The notes: generated by a model from the sequence alone, not told the origin. Shown: positions 43,440 through 52,246, numbered from the stretch's first letter. The stretch is DNA of 64,000 nucleotides from Kitasatospora mediocidica KCTC 9733 (GCF_000744225.1 NZ_JQLN01000007.1:620001-684000); one strand, 5' to 3'. Translations and numbers: made by a program.

Positions 43440-44245
43440 GGCCGGCGCCCCACGCCGACCACTCCGACCATCCGTTCGGGGTGCGGGCCGACCGTCGCCG
43501 GCTCCTCCGGGCGCCACTGCGGCAGGTAGACGACGCCGGGCTCGACCAGCTCGAAGCCGTCGAAGAGTCCCCGGATCCGCTCCATCGAGCGCATGGTCAG
43601 CGGCGTGGGCGTGCGGTTGTACAGGTCCTGGTGCGCGTCGGCCTGGTCCGGGCGGCCCTCCAGGGAGGCGTGGCAGAGGGCGAGGGCACTGCCCGGCGGC
43701 AGGGCGTCGCGCAACGTGCGGACGATCGCCTCCGGATCCTGCTCGTCGGTCACGAAGTGCAGCACCGCGACCAGCAGCACCGCCACCGGCTCGCCGGGCG
43801 CCAGCAGCCCGACCACCTCGGGCCTGGAGAGCAGGTCGGCCGGGTCGGTCAGGTCGGCGTGCACCACCTGGCTGTGCTCGTCGTCCTTCAGCAGCAGCCG
43901 GCTGTGCGCGACGGCGACCGGGTCCTTGTCGACGTAGACCACCCGGCTCTCCGGCCGGATCTCGCGGGCGATCTCGTGCACCGCGCCGAAGGTCGGGATG
44001 CCGGAGCCGATGTCCAGGAAGCGGGTGAAACCCTGCTCGGCCAGGTACTGCACCGAACGGCGTAGGAAGGCGCGGTTGGCCCGCATGATCAGCGGGAGGT
44101 CGGGCCACAGCTTGACCGCCTGGCGGGCCATCTCGCGGTCGGCGGCGAAGTTGTGCGATCCGCCGAGGTAGTAGTCGTACACACGAGCCGCATTGGGCCG
44201 GTCGAGATCCATGCCAGCGGGCACCCACGGTGGTCTCTGCTGCAT
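43436..44245 (-). CDS. SAM-dependent methyltransferase of the DUF574 (PF04672) family
   Basis: 269 residues with the typical beginning DLDRPNAARVYDYYLGGSHNFAADREMA, then RFLDIGSGIPTFGAVHEIAR (SAM motif I), VVYVDKDPVAVAHSR, and the late AVLHFVTDE. The family is very numerous in actinomycetes, with unknown physiological substrates, though several members sit beside regulators of development. It is transcribed with the c-di-GMP enzyme: the two overlap by four bases (GTGA). Confidence 0.9.
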   Translation of the reverse strand: MQQRPPWVPAGMDLDRPNAARVYDYYLGGSHNFAADREMARQAVKLWPDLPLIMRANRAFLRRSVQYLAEQGFTRFLDIGSGIPTFGAVHEIAREIRPESRVVYVDKDPVAVAHSRLLLKDDEHSQVVHADLTDPADLLSRPEVVGLLAPGEPVAVLLVAVLHFVTDEQDPEAIVRTLRDALPPGSALALCHASLEGRPDQADAHQDLYNRTPTPLTMRSMERIRGLFDGFELVEPGVVYLPQWRPEEPATVGPHPERMVGVVGVGRRP

Positions 44246-44366
44246 CAGGGACCCCTTCCGACACAGAAACAGACAAGAGGCACAAAGATCATCCTACGGT
44301 TAGCTGTTGACCGCAACCGTCCGGCGGAACAGCCCGCAACACCCGCGACCGGCGCAGAATGGCTGC

Positions 44367-46145
44367 ATGGCAGGACGGATCGAGGACTACGCCCTGATCG
44401 GCGACCTGCAGACCGCCGCACTGGTGGGCCGCGACGGCTCGGTCGACTGGCTCTGCCTGCCCCGCTTCGACTCCCCCAGCTGCTTCGCCGCCCTGCTCGG
44501 CGACGAGCGGCACGGCCGCTGGCGCCTCGCCCCGGTCGGCGCCGCGGCCCCCGCCGCACGCGGCTACCGGGACGGCACGCTGGTGCTGGAAACCGTCTGG
44601 GAGACCCCCGCCGGCGCGGTACGGGTCACCGACTTCATGCCGCAGCGCGACCGCGACCCGCAGCTGATCCGGATCGTCGAGGGGTTACGCGGCGCGGTGG
44701 CGATGTGCGGCGAGCTGCGGCTGCGCTTCAACTACGGGCGCAGCGTGCCGTGGGTGCGGCGCACCGACCACCACCGGGTGGCGGTGGCCGGCCCGGACGC
44801 CGCCTGGCTGCGGGTCCCGCCCGGGGTGCACACCTTCGGGCGGGACCAGTCCACCCGGTCCGAGTTCACCGTGCGGGCCGGCGAACAGGTGCCGTTCGTG
44901 CTCACCTGGCAGCCCTCGCACCGCTCCGGCACCCGGCGCACCGACCCGCAGCGGGCCCTGCGCGAGACCACCGAGGGCTGGCAGCGCTGGGCGGCCGGCT
45001 GCCGCTACCGGGGCGAGTGGCACAGCGCCGTGCTGCGCTCGCTGATCACCCTCAAGGCCCTCGCCTACGCGCCGACCGGCGGGATCGTCGCCGCGCCGAC
45101 CGCCGGACTGCCCGAGGAGCTGGGCGGCGTACGGAACTGGGACTACCGCTACTGCTGGCTGCGCGACTCCAGCATGACGCTCTCCGCCCTGCTGCGCGGC
45201 GGCTTCCGCGAGGAGGCGGCGGCCTGGCGGCAGTGGCTGCTGCGGGCGATCGCCGGTGACCCGGGCGACCTGCAGACGGTGTACGGGGTGGCCGGCGAGC
45301 GCGGCCTGCCCGAGACGGTGGCCGGCTGGCTGCCCGGGCACGGCGGCTCGGCGCCGGTGCGGCTCGGCAACGCGGCCGTCAGCCAACTCCAACTCGACGT
45401 CTACGGCGAGGTGGTGGACACCCTGGAGCTGGCCTACCAGGCCGGCATCCCGATGGAGCGCCAGGTCTGGACGCTGCTGCGCACGCTGATGGACTTCCTG
45501 GAGCAGCACTGGCGCGACCCGGACGAGGGCCTGTGGGAAGTCCGCGGCGGGCGACGGCACTTCGTGCACTCCAAGGTGATGTGCTGGGTGGCCGCCGACC
45601 GGGCCGTCAAGCTCGCCGAGGCCACCGGCCTGCCCGCCCCCGTCGACCGCTGGCGCGCGATGCGCGCGGCGGTGCACGCCGACGTCCTCGCGCACGGCTA
45701 CGACGAACTGCGCGGTGTCTTCGTCCAGCACTACGGGGGACGGGAGTTGGACGCCGCGACGCTCTTCGTCGTGAAGACCGGCTTCCTGCCGCCGGACGAC
45801 CCGCGGGTGGTCCGCACCGTCGAGGCGGTCCGCGACGGCCTGGACCACGGCGGCTTCGTGCGCCGCTACGCCCTCAACGGAGCACCGGTCGCCCCGGACG
45901 GCCTCCCGGGTGGCGAAGGCGCCTTCGTGGCCTGCTCGTTCTGGCTCGCCGACGCCCTGGCCGCGATCGGCCGCACGGCCGAGGCCCGCGAACTCTTCGG
46001 CCGCGCCGTCAATCTCGGCAACGACCTCGGACTCCTCTCGGAGGAGTGGGATCCGCTGACCAACCGCCAACTGGGCAACACCCCCCAGGCGTTCAGCCAC
46101 GTGGCACTGGTGAACACCGCCTTCACGCTGGCCGCGACACAGTGA
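44367..46145 (+). CDS. GH15 family glycosidase (glucoamylase/trehalase-like) with a TTA codon
   Basis: 592 residues from ATG 44367. The N-terminal beta-sandwich starts RIEDYALIGDLQTAALVGRD, and the (alpha/alpha)6 catalytic domain has GGVRNWDYRYCWLRDSSMT and SKVMCWVAADRAV; the general base is probably Glu in LLSEEWDP near the C-terminus. Actinobacterial relatives hydrolyse trehalose or alpha-1,4-glucans. No signal peptide, so it acts in the cytoplasm, presumably on storage glycogen or trehalose. The Leu in VEGLRG is encoded by TTA at 44685-44687, so full translation should depend on the bldA tRNA and be delayed to the developmental phase. Confidence 0.88.
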   Translation: MAGRIEDYALIGDLQTAALVGRDGSVDWLCLPRFDSPSCFAALLGDERHGRWRLAPVGAAAPAARGYRDGTLVLETVWETPAGAVRVTDFMPQRDRDPQLIRIVEGLRGAVAMCGELRLRFNYGRSVPWVRRTDHHRVAVAGPDAAWLRVPPGVHTFGRDQSTRSEFTVRAGEQVPFVLTWQPSHRSGTRRTDPQRALRETTEGWQRWAAGCRYRGEWHSAVLRSLITLKALAYAPTGGIVAAPTAGLPEELGGVRNWDYRYCWLRDSSMTLSALLRGGFREEAAAWRQWLLRAIAGDPGDLQTVYGVAGERGLPETVAGWLPGHGGSAPVRLGNAAVSQLQLDVYGEVVDTLELAYQAGIPMERQVWTLLRTLMDFLEQHWRDPDEGLWEVRGGRRHFVHSKVMCWVAADRAVKLAEATGLPAPVDRWRAMRAAVHADVLAHGYDELRGVFVQHYGGRELDAATLFVVKTGFLPPDDPRVVRTVEAVRDGLDHGGFVRRYALNGAPVAPDGLPGGEGAFVACSFWLADALAAIGRTAEARELFGRAVNLGNDLGLLSEEWDPLTNRQLGNTPQAFSHVALVNTAFTLAATQ

Positions 46146-46211
46146 GCGGGGGCGCGGGGCAGGTTAACGGCTGAGCGAGCCGACGAGCGCGGTGGTGACC
46201 GGTCGGCGCGA

Positions 46212-46241
46212 GCCGGGTCAGCGCAGGCCGGGTCAGCGCAG
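46212..46241 (+). repeat. Two tandem 15-bp copies across the mca stop codon
   Basis: GCCGGGTCAGCGCAG occurs twice in direct tandem (46212-46226, 46227-46241). The second copy contains the last codons and stop of mca (minus strand); the first copy lies just beyond, so the duplication arose at the gene end without changing the protein. Confidence 0.75.
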
Positions 46242-47075
46242 GCCGGCGAAGAGGTCGTTCTCCGGCAGGTCCGCACCGGTGGTGTCGTGGACCCGGACGA
46301 AGGTCTCCACGCCCATCAGCTCGGTGAAGCGCTCCTTGCCCATCCGCAGGAAGAAGATGTTCTCGCTCTGGCTGGCGTGCGCGGCCAGCGCGTCGAACTT
46401 CTGGCCGCCGAACGCGCTGGCGTCCACCCAGGTGCTGATCTCCTCGTCGGGGAGCCCTATCTCCATCCGCGGCCCGGCGTCCGGCACCTCGGACAGATCC
46501 GGCTCCTCCCAGTCCCCGCCCAGCTCGCGCATGACCCGGCCGAACTCCGCCATCATGGAGCGCGGCGCGGTCGTCCAGTACACCTTGGACCCGAGCCCGG
46601 TCAGCGCCAGCGCCGCCATGGTGATCCGGTTCGCCTGGATGTGGTCGGGGTGGCCGTAGAAACCGTTCTCGTCGTACGTGACGACGACGTCCGGCCGGTA
46701 GCGCAGCATGAGGTCGGCGAGCCGGGCGGCCGCCTCGTCCACCGGCGTGCTCCAGAAGGACCCGGGCGCGTCGTTGGCCGGCCAGCCCATCATCCCGGAG
46801 TCGGCGTAGTCGAGCAGTTCGAGGTCGCTGAGCCCCAGGACCTTGCAGCTGGCCTCAAGCTCGATGCGCCGCATCGCGGCGACGGCGGCCGGATCGTGCC
46901 CGGGATCGCCGGGCTTGACGCCGCCCGGGCCGTCACCGCAGCCGCCGTCGGTACAGGTGACGAGCACCGTGCGGATGCCCTCCGCCGCGTAGCGCGCCAG
47001 GACACCCCCGGTTCCGGTCGCCTCGTCGTCCGGGTGGGCGTGCACGGCCATCAGGGTCAACGGGCGGGCGGTCAT
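46233..47075 (-). CDS. mca: Mycothiol S-conjugate amidase
   Basis: 280 residues from ATG 47075 (GAGG nine bases upstream; an ATG at 47084 abuts it). The PIG-L/LmbE fold shows VHAHPDDEATGTGG (zinc-binding HPDDE) and YDENGFYGHPDHIQANRI (third zinc His). The C-terminus SENIFFLRMGKERF, ending in NDLFAGLR, is the Mca form rather than the MshB deacetylase. It cleaves mycothiol conjugates of alkylating agents and antibiotics to a mercapturic acid that is exported and GlcN-inositol that is recycled. It is a single gene on this strand, facing GH15 with an 87-base gap. Confidence 0.9.
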   Translation of the reverse strand: MTARPLTLMAVHAHPDDEATGTGGVLARYAAEGIRTVLVTCTDGGCGDGPGGVKPGDPGHDPAAVAAMRRIELEASCKVLGLSDLELLDYADSGMMGWPANDAPGSFWSTPVDEAAARLADLMLRYRPDVVVTYDENGFYGHPDHIQANRITMAALALTGLGSKVYWTTAPRSMMAEFGRVMRELGGDWEEPDLSEVPDAGPRMEIGLPDEEISTWVDASAFGGQKFDALAAHASQSENIFFLRMGKERFTELMGVETFVRVHDTTGADLPENDLFAGLR

Positions 47076-47226
47076 GAGGGCCATCCTCGGCTCGGTCGGA
47101 TACACGACTCTCATTCTGCGGCACCCCGGTGACACCGGGCGTCAGGCGCCGTCCGGCCCGCACGTGAGAACCGCGGAAGCGGGCCCCCGGTGCACGCGGC
47201 ACCGGGGACCCGCCATGATCCGTCGG

Positions 47227-49053
47227 CTACTCGACGGTGACGCTCTTGGCGAGGTTGCGGGGGCGGTCGACGTCGCGCTCCAGGGCCACGGCAGCGTGGT
47301 ACGAGAACAGCTGGAGCGGGATGTTGAGGAGCAGCGGGTCCAACTCGGGCTCGTTCTTCGGCACCACGATGCAGTGGTTGGCGAGCTTCGGGTCGTGGAC
47401 CCGGTGGCCGACGGCCAGGACGCGGCCCGCGCGGGCGCGGATCTCACCGAGGGTGGTGAGGTTCTTGTCCAGCAGCTCGTCGTCCGGAACCAGGGCCACG
47501 GTGGGCAGTTCGGGGCTGATCAGGGCCAGCGGGCCGTGCTTGAGCTCGCTCGCCGGATAGGCCTCGGCGTGCACGTAGCTGATCTCCTTCAGCTTCTGCG
47601 CACCCTCGCGGGCCACCGGGTAGCCGCGCACCCGGCCGATGAACATCATGCCCTCGCAGGCGGCGTACTCGGCGGCCAGCTCGGCGATCTGCTTCTCCTG
47701 CTCCAGGATCTCGCGGATCTGGCCGGGCAGCGCCTTGAGGCCGTCCACGATGCGGCGGCCGTCGGCCGGCGAGAGGTCGTGGATCCGTCCGAAGTGCAGG
47801 GCGAGCAGGGCGAAGGCGACCACGGTGGAGGTGAAGGCCTTGGTGGAGGCAACCGAGATCTCCGGTCCCGCGTGCAGGTACATCCCGCCGTCGCAGGCGC
47901 GCGCGATGGCGCTGCCGACGGTGTTGACCACGCCCAGCACCCGGCCGCCCTTGCGCTTGACCTCCTGGACGGCGGCCAGCGTGTCGTAGGTCTCGCCGGA
48001 CTGGCTGACCGCGATGTAGAGGGTGTCCGCCTCGATCACCGGGTTGCGGTAGCGGAACTCGGAGGCCGGCTCGCTGTCGGCGGGGATCCGGGCCAGCTCC
48101 TCGATCAGCTGGGCGCCCATCTGGCCCGCGTAGTAGGCGGATCCGCACCCGATGATCTTCACTCGGCGGATGTCGCGCAGCTCGCGGGCGTCCAGGTTGA
48201 GGCCGCCCAGGTGCGCGGTGGCGAAGCGTTCGTCGAGGCGGCCGCTGAGGGTGCGCTCCACGGCGGCGGGCTGCTCGTGGATCTCCTTGCCGAGGAAGTG
48301 CGAGTGGCCGGCGGTGTCGTAGGAGTCGATCTCCCAGTCCACGATGGACGGCTGACGGGTCGTCGGACGGGCGTCCTCGGTGAAGGTGCGGAAGCCGTCG
48401 GCCCGGACGGTGGCCAGTTCGCCGTCCTCCAGGTGGACCACCTGGCGGGTGTAGCGGACCAGCGCGGCGACGTCGGAGGCGACGAACATCTCCTTCTCGC
48501 CGATCCCCAGCACGATCGGGCTGCCGTTGCGGGCCACCACGATGCGGTCGGGCTGCTCGGAGTCCAGGACGGCGATGCCGTAGGTGCCGACCACCAGCTT
48601 GAGGGCGGAACGCACGGCCTCCTCCAGGTCGGTGCCCTCCGTGGAGTGCGCCGCGACCAGGTGGACCAGGACCTCGGTGTCGGTCTCCGAGAGGAAGACC
48701 GCGCCCTCGGCGGTGAGCCGCTCGCGCAGCTGGTCGGCGTTCTCGATGATGCCGTTGTGCACCACCGCGAAACGCTCGGCGTTGTCCAGGTGCGGGTGGG
48801 CGTTGACGTCGCTGGGCTCGCCGTGGGTGGCCCAGCGGGTGTGCCCGATGCCGGTGGCGCCCTTGAAGCGCGCGGGCACGGTGGCGGCGAGGTCGGCGAC
48901 CCGGCCCTTGGTCTTGCGGACCTTGAGGCCGCCGGCCTTACCGGTCACGGCCACACCGGCGGAGTCGTAGCCGCGGTACTCCAGGCGTTGCAGTCCCTCC
49001 AGCAGGAACGGGGTGGCGTCCTTGGGACCGATGTAGGCGACGATTCCGCACAT
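47227..49053 (-). CDS. glmS: Glutamine-fructose-6-phosphate aminotransferase (isomerising)
   Basis: 608 residues. The Ntn glutaminase domain begins MCGIVAYIG (catalytic Cys after Met removal) with GIGHTRWATHGEPS; two SIS domains follow (IIGCGSAYYAGQMGAQL, AVSQSGETYDTLAA, VASTKAFTSTVVAF), and the protein ends in KSVTVE, the invariant C-terminus that closes the isomerase site. It makes glucosamine-6-phosphate, precursor of UDP-GlcNAc. No ribozyme (GlmS riboswitch) is expected in actinobacteria and none is evident. It follows the small gene by 39 bases. Confidence 0.95.
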   Translation of the reverse strand: MCGIVAYIGPKDATPFLLEGLQRLEYRGYDSAGVAVTGKAGGLKVRKTKGRVADLAATVPARFKGATGIGHTRWATHGEPSDVNAHPHLDNAERFAVVHNGIIENADQLRERLTAEGAVFLSETDTEVLVHLVAAHSTEGTDLEEAVRSALKLVVGTYGIAVLDSEQPDRIVVARNGSPIVLGIGEKEMFVASDVAALVRYTRQVVHLEDGELATVRADGFRTFTEDARPTTRQPSIVDWEIDSYDTAGHSHFLGKEIHEQPAAVERTLSGRLDERFATAHLGGLNLDARELRDIRRVKIIGCGSAYYAGQMGAQLIEELARIPADSEPASEFRYRNPVIEADTLYIAVSQSGETYDTLAAVQEVKRKGGRVLGVVNTVGSAIARACDGGMYLHAGPEISVASTKAFTSTVVAFALLALHFGRIHDLSPADGRRIVDGLKALPGQIREILEQEKQIAELAAEYAACEGMMFIGRVRGYPVAREGAQKLKEISYVHAEAYPASELKHGPLALISPELPTVALVPDDELLDKNLTTLGEIRARAGRVLAVGHRVHDPKLANHCIVVPKNEPELDPLLLNIPLQLFSYHAAVALERDVDRPRNLAKSVTVE

Positions 49054-49092
49054 ACCGAAGTACTCCTGAGGGTGGGTGTTGGTCTCGGCCTC

Positions 49093-49371
49093 TCAGCCGT
49101 AGACGATGCGGCGCAGCTGCCGCAACGAGAGCTCTGGCGCGGCGACCCGGCGTGCGGGCAGCTCCTCGGCGATCCGCGTGAAGATCTGCTCATTGCTCAG
49201 GCCGCGCGCCTGGAGTTCGCCGTGCCGGCGCCGCACATACTCGGTCGCACTCTCCGAGAAGTACGCCAGCACCTCGGCCACCACCCGCGCCGCCTCCCCG
49301 GGCCCCAGCGCACTGGTCCGGGTCAGGTGGGCGAGCAGATCCCCGTACGGGGGCGGTGATGAGGTGGGCAC
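49093..49371 (-). CDS. Small conserved hypothetical protein upstream of glmS
   Basis: 92 residues, mainly helical, acidic then basic: DLLAHLTRTSALGPGEAARV, VLAYFSESATEYVRRRHGEL, NEQIFTRIAEELPARR, and a C-terminus ending LSLRQLRRIVYG. No signal peptide, membrane helix or motif I recognise. The 39-base spacing to glmS on the same strand suggests cotranscription, so a role linked to amino-sugar supply is possible but unproven. Confidence 0.65.
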   Translation of the reverse strand: MPTSSPPPYGDLLAHLTRTSALGPGEAARVVAEVLAYFSESATEYVRRRHGELQARGLSNEQIFTRIAEELPARRVAAPELSLRQLRRIVYG

Positions 49372-49530
49372 AGAACGAAACCCTAGGCCGCTTTCTCGTG
49401 ATCTTCCAATTATCCTGCCCGATATCGGGCAGGATCCCCTCCTAGTGCCTCACGAAGACACTGACCCGGTACGCCGACGGGCCCGCCGAGCGATCAAGTC
49501 CTCCAGTCGATCAAGCATTCACCGCAGTCA

Positions 49531-49604
49531 GACATCTCTAGGGATGTCAGCTCGATCTGGGCGCTCGCTGACACCAACACTCACCCCTAGGATGTCTAGA
49601 GATC
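49531..49604 (+). promoter_or_regulatory. GntR operator sites upstream of the GntR gene
   Basis: GACATCTCTAGGGATGTC (49531-49548) is an inverted repeat of GACATC with a six-base spacer. A second related site, CTAGGATGTCTAGAGATC, lies at 49587-49604 just before the Shine-Dalgarno GAAGGAGAG. The repeated half-sites (GACATC, TCTAGA) suggest autoregulation by the adjacent GntR protein. Confidence 0.6.
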
Positions 49605-49617
49605 ACGAAGGAGAGCC

Positions 49618-50373
49618 GTGCCCGCCAGCGGTGAGAAGCAGCCCAAGTACCAGCGGATCGCCGAGGCGCTCAAGGCCGCCGTCGAATCCGGCCAGTACCG
49701 GGCAGGCGACAGGCTTCCCGGCGAGAACGACCTGATGGAGACCTACGGCGTCGCCCGCATGACAGCCCGCCAGGCCCTCGGCGTCCTGCAGAGCGAAGGC
49801 ATCGCCGAAGCCCGCAAGGGTGCCGGGGTCTTCGTCCGCAGCTTCCGCCCACTGCGGCGCCGGGGCATCCAGCGGCTGGCCCAGGAGCACTGGGGATCGG
49901 GGCGGTCTATCTGGTCAGCTGACGTCGAGAGCCGCGACCTGGTCGTCGACCAGATCTCAGTCTCCGAAGAAGGCGCCCCGGAGGGGATCGCACGAGTCCT
50001 GGGTATCGAGCCGGGCGACCCGGCCTGCGTCCGCAGTCGGCGCTTCGTCCTCGACGGCAAGCCGGTCCTGCTCGCTACCTCGTACCTCCCCGCCGCCCTC
50101 GTCGCGGGCACCCGCATCACCGAGCAGGACACCGGCCCGGGCGGCACCTACGGCCGCCTCGCCGAACTCGGCGCCGGGCCCGTCCGCTTCCGCGAGGAGA
50201 TCCGCTCCCGGATGCCCACCGCAGATGAGGCCACCCGCCTGCACCTGACCACCGGCACACCCGTGATCCTCATCTGCCGCACGGCGTTCAGCGAGGACGG
50301 GCGCGCGGTGGAGGTCAACGAGATGACGCTGGACGCCGCCTCCTACGTCCTGGAGTACGACTTCGACGCCTGA
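49618..50373 (+). CDS. GntR/HutC-family transcription regulator with UTRA domain
   Basis: 251 residues from GTG 49618, preceded by AAGGAGAG. The winged helix-turn-helix reads KYQRIAEALKAAVESGQYRA, LPGENDLMETYGVARMTARQ and ARKGAGVFV. A UTRA effector domain follows (VRSRRFVLDGKPVLLATSYLP, ICRTAFSEDGRAVEVNEMTL), ending in LEYDFDA. HutC-type regulators sense small molecules such as sugars, amino sugars or purines. Neighbouring glmS is divergent but separated by the small gene and has no copy of the operator near it, so the target is probably its own promoter. A second regulatory target is not visible in the window. Confidence 0.88.
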   Translation: MPASGEKQPKYQRIAEALKAAVESGQYRAGDRLPGENDLMETYGVARMTARQALGVLQSEGIAEARKGAGVFVRSFRPLRRRGIQRLAQEHWGSGRSIWSADVESRDLVVDQISVSEEGAPEGIARVLGIEPGDPACVRSRRFVLDGKPVLLATSYLPAALVAGTRITEQDTGPGGTYGRLAELGAGPVRFREEIRSRMPTADEATRLHLTTGTPVILICRTAFSEDGRAVEVNEMTLDAASYVLEYDFDA

Positions 50374-50395
50374 GCTCGGTCCCGCTACCCGTCCT

Positions 50396-50420
50396 CAGAA
50401 GTCGGCCAGGTCGACTTCTG
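50396..50420. terminator. Bidirectional hairpin between gntR and NUDIX genes
   Basis: CAGAAGTCG and CGACTTCTG form a 9-bp perfect stem around a seven-base loop, between convergent stops at 50373 and 50427. Confidence 0.65.
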
Positions 50421-50426
50421 CCGTCG

Positions 50427-50924
50427 TCACAGGCCGAGCCGCACCGGTTCGGCCGGGAGGTCGCCGGCGATCAGGGGTGCCAGTGGGGTGGCCAGGTCGC
50501 GCGGTGAGAACAGGTCCGCACCGCGGTAGCCGGCGATGTCGGGCAGCGGCCACCAGCGGAAGCCGTTGATGTTCTCGGCGGCGAGTTCCTCGTCGGACAG
50601 CGCACCGCGGGGGCGGAACGCCGACGTGCGGACGAGGTAGTAGTCGTTGATCACACCGTCGTAGCCCACCGCGTATCCGGGCTCGACGATCTGCTGGTGC
50701 CAGACGTGCGGCGGATCGGCGGCCATCGCGAGCCCCACCTCCTCACGCAGCTCCCGGCGCAGGGCGGCAAGCGGGGACTCACCGGGCTCCACCCCTCCGC
50801 CGGGCGCCGCCCACAGGGCGACCGGGCCGGTCGGCTCGCGGAAGACGAACCGGCACAGCAGGATGCGGTCGTCCTCGTCGAGAACGACCGCACGGACCGC
50901 GCGACGCAGGTGCAGCCAGGCCAT
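50427..50924 (-). CDS. NUDIX hydrolase
   Basis: 165 residues with the complete NUDIX box (GGGVEPGESPLAALRRELRE followed by EVG), so it hydrolyses a nucleoside diphosphate linked to another group. WAAPGGG before the box and a late WWPLPDIAGYRG are typical of the small NUDIX proteins of actinomycetes. The substrate cannot be read from sequence. It starts at ATG 50924 with no close upstream neighbour on its strand, so it is a single unit. Confidence 0.88.
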   Translation of the reverse strand: MAWLHLRRAVRAVVLDEDDRILLCRFVFREPTGPVALWAAPGGGVEPGESPLAALRRELREEVGLAMAADPPHVWHQQIVEPGYAVGYDGVINDYYLVRTSAFRPRGALSDEELAAENINGFRWWPLPDIAGYRGADLFSPRDLATPLAPLIAGDLPAEPVRLGL

Positions 50925-50957
50925 CCGCTCATGCTATCGGGCTGTCGTCGGCTCGAA

Positions 50958-51479
50958 CTATCCCTGGGAGTCTACAAGTTGGGGCGGAGCCCCGGAACTT
51001 CCGCGACGACTGCGGCTGCGGCCGCGGAGTTTGCGGCGGGCGGGCTGCTCCGGGAGCCAGCCGAAGCTGAGGCTGCTGCCGATCAGGCCCAGCAGCAGGC
51101 CCAGCAGGAAGCCCCCCAGGTTGGAGGTGATCCAGGTGCCCAGGGTGAGCAGCACCGCGAGGACCGAGTAGAACAGCCGCTGGGACGGGTTGAAGAGGAT
51201 CAGCACGCCGCAGAGCAGCAGGACCGTGGGGACCAGGTATCCCGCCAGGCCCATCATGCCGATCCGCAGCACGACCGGCAGCGGGGCCTTCTCGGTGAAG
51301 AGGATCTCCGCGCCCGCGAGGGTGACCAGCAGTCCGCCCCAGAACGGTCGCCGCCCCCGCCAGGCGGCGAAGGCCGCGCGGGGGGTGGCAGCGGGGACGG
51401 GCGGGTCGGGCGGCGTTGCCGCCGCCTGCGGCTCAGCGATGGCAGCGGGGTCCGGGTCGGAGGCGGCGGCGTCCGTCAT
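50958..51479 (-). CDS. DUF6114 membrane protein
   Basis: 173 residues: a Pro/Ala-rich cytoplasmic N-terminus, then four hydrophobic helices (PFWGGLLVTLAGAEILF, VLRIGMMGLAGYLVPTVLLL, RLFYSVLAVLLTLGTWIT, GGFLLGLLLGLIGSSLSFGW) and a very basic tail (PARRKLRGRSRSRRG). This is the DUF6114 pattern seen only in actinomycetes. Its start is two bases past the stop of the DUF6230 gene, so the two are cotranscribed. Function unknown; the gene pair suggests a membrane partner for the secreted DUF6230 protein. Confidence 0.8.
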   Translation of the reverse strand: MTDAAASDPDPAAIAEPQAAATPPDPPVPAATPRAAFAAWRGRRPFWGGLLVTLAGAEILFTEKAPLPVVLRIGMMGLAGYLVPTVLLLCGVLILFNPSQRLFYSVLAVLLTLGTWITSNLGGFLLGLLLGLIGSSLSFGWLPEQPARRKLRGRSRSRRGSSGAPPQLVDSQG

Positions 51480-51481
51480 GC

Positions 51482-52108
51482 TCAGCAGCCCGAGTCGTTG
51501 AAGCTCAGGTGCAGCCCGGGCAGCTTGAACGACGCGGCCGTGGTCGCGTAGTTGTCCTGCCGCAGGTTGTTGATGACGACGGTGTCCGCTTGCTGCCCGA
51601 AGACGCCCGCCGGACCGGCCACGCCGGCCTCGGTGAAGGTGCTGGCGTCCCCGCCGATCTGGATGTTGGAGAAGGCGGCGTCACCGGAGAGCACGTCGGA
51701 GTCGGTGGTCAGATTGGTGGCGGTCACCGGGGTGCCCGACGAACCCGCCCTGATCACCAGGTTGGTGCCGCCCAGGTTCACGCTCTGGCAGAGGTTGGTG
51801 AGGGTGGCGCTCTTGATCGCGGAGACCGCCACGACCACCTGGCCGCCGGTGCTGCCCGCGTTCGGGCTGTTGTCGATCATGTTGTCCAGCCCGCCGAACT
51901 GCTCGAAGCCGGTGCCGTTCAGCTGGTCCGCCGTGACGGTGAAGGCCATGCCCGAGATGGCGAACTGGGAGGCGAGCACCCCCTGGGCGGACAGTGCCAT
52001 CAGGACGCCGCCGGCCACGCAGGCCGGTATCGCCATCAGGGCGGTGCGGCGCAGCCGGACCCGGCCGCGCGGGGCTGGACTACTGGAGACGTTCTCGGAG
52101 GTGGCCAT
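51482..52108 (-). CDS. DUF6230 secreted protein
   Basis: 208 residues from ATG 52108 with GGGAG about seven bases upstream. A basic N-terminus precedes a long hydrophobic segment (ALMAIPACVAGGVLMALSAQGVLA) acting as signal or anchor; the rest is Thr-, Asn-, Gly- and Val-rich and beta-predicted (FAISGMAFTVTADQLNG, ATLTNLCQSVNLGG, NNLRQDNYATTAASFKLPG), with Cys at NLCQ and the C-terminal DSGC. Some relatives have been labelled cholesterol esterase, without a recognisable active site here. Function unknown. Confidence 0.78.
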   Translation of the reverse strand: MATSENVSSSPAPRGRVRLRRTALMAIPACVAGGVLMALSAQGVLASQFAISGMAFTVTADQLNGTGFEQFGGLDNMIDNSPNAGSTGGQVVVAVSAIKSATLTNLCQSVNLGGTNLVIRAGSSGTPVTATNLTTDSDVLSGDAAFSNIQIGGDASTFTEAGVAGPAGVFGQQADTVVINNLRQDNYATTAASFKLPGLHLSFNDSGC

Positions 52109-52246
52109 GAGTGCTCCCGGGTTGACGAGGACCTGTGGTCGCCGACACGTTGCCCTGGCGCGGACAGCGCCCACGGACACCGTCGATCACCCTCCCTGGC
52201 AGAGGAGTTGGTGATCTGGGTCACATCCGTGGCAGCTGACTGGAAG

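Noticed and set aside
43440..44285. Extension of the GGDEF-EAL frame upstream across the methyltransferase gene
   Set aside because: Arg/Pro-rich shadow without domain; the GTG at 43439 overlaps the methyltransferase stop in the usual coupled manner.
49054..49092. glmS ribozyme
   Set aside because: The 39-base gap is too short and this ribozyme is not known from actinobacteria.
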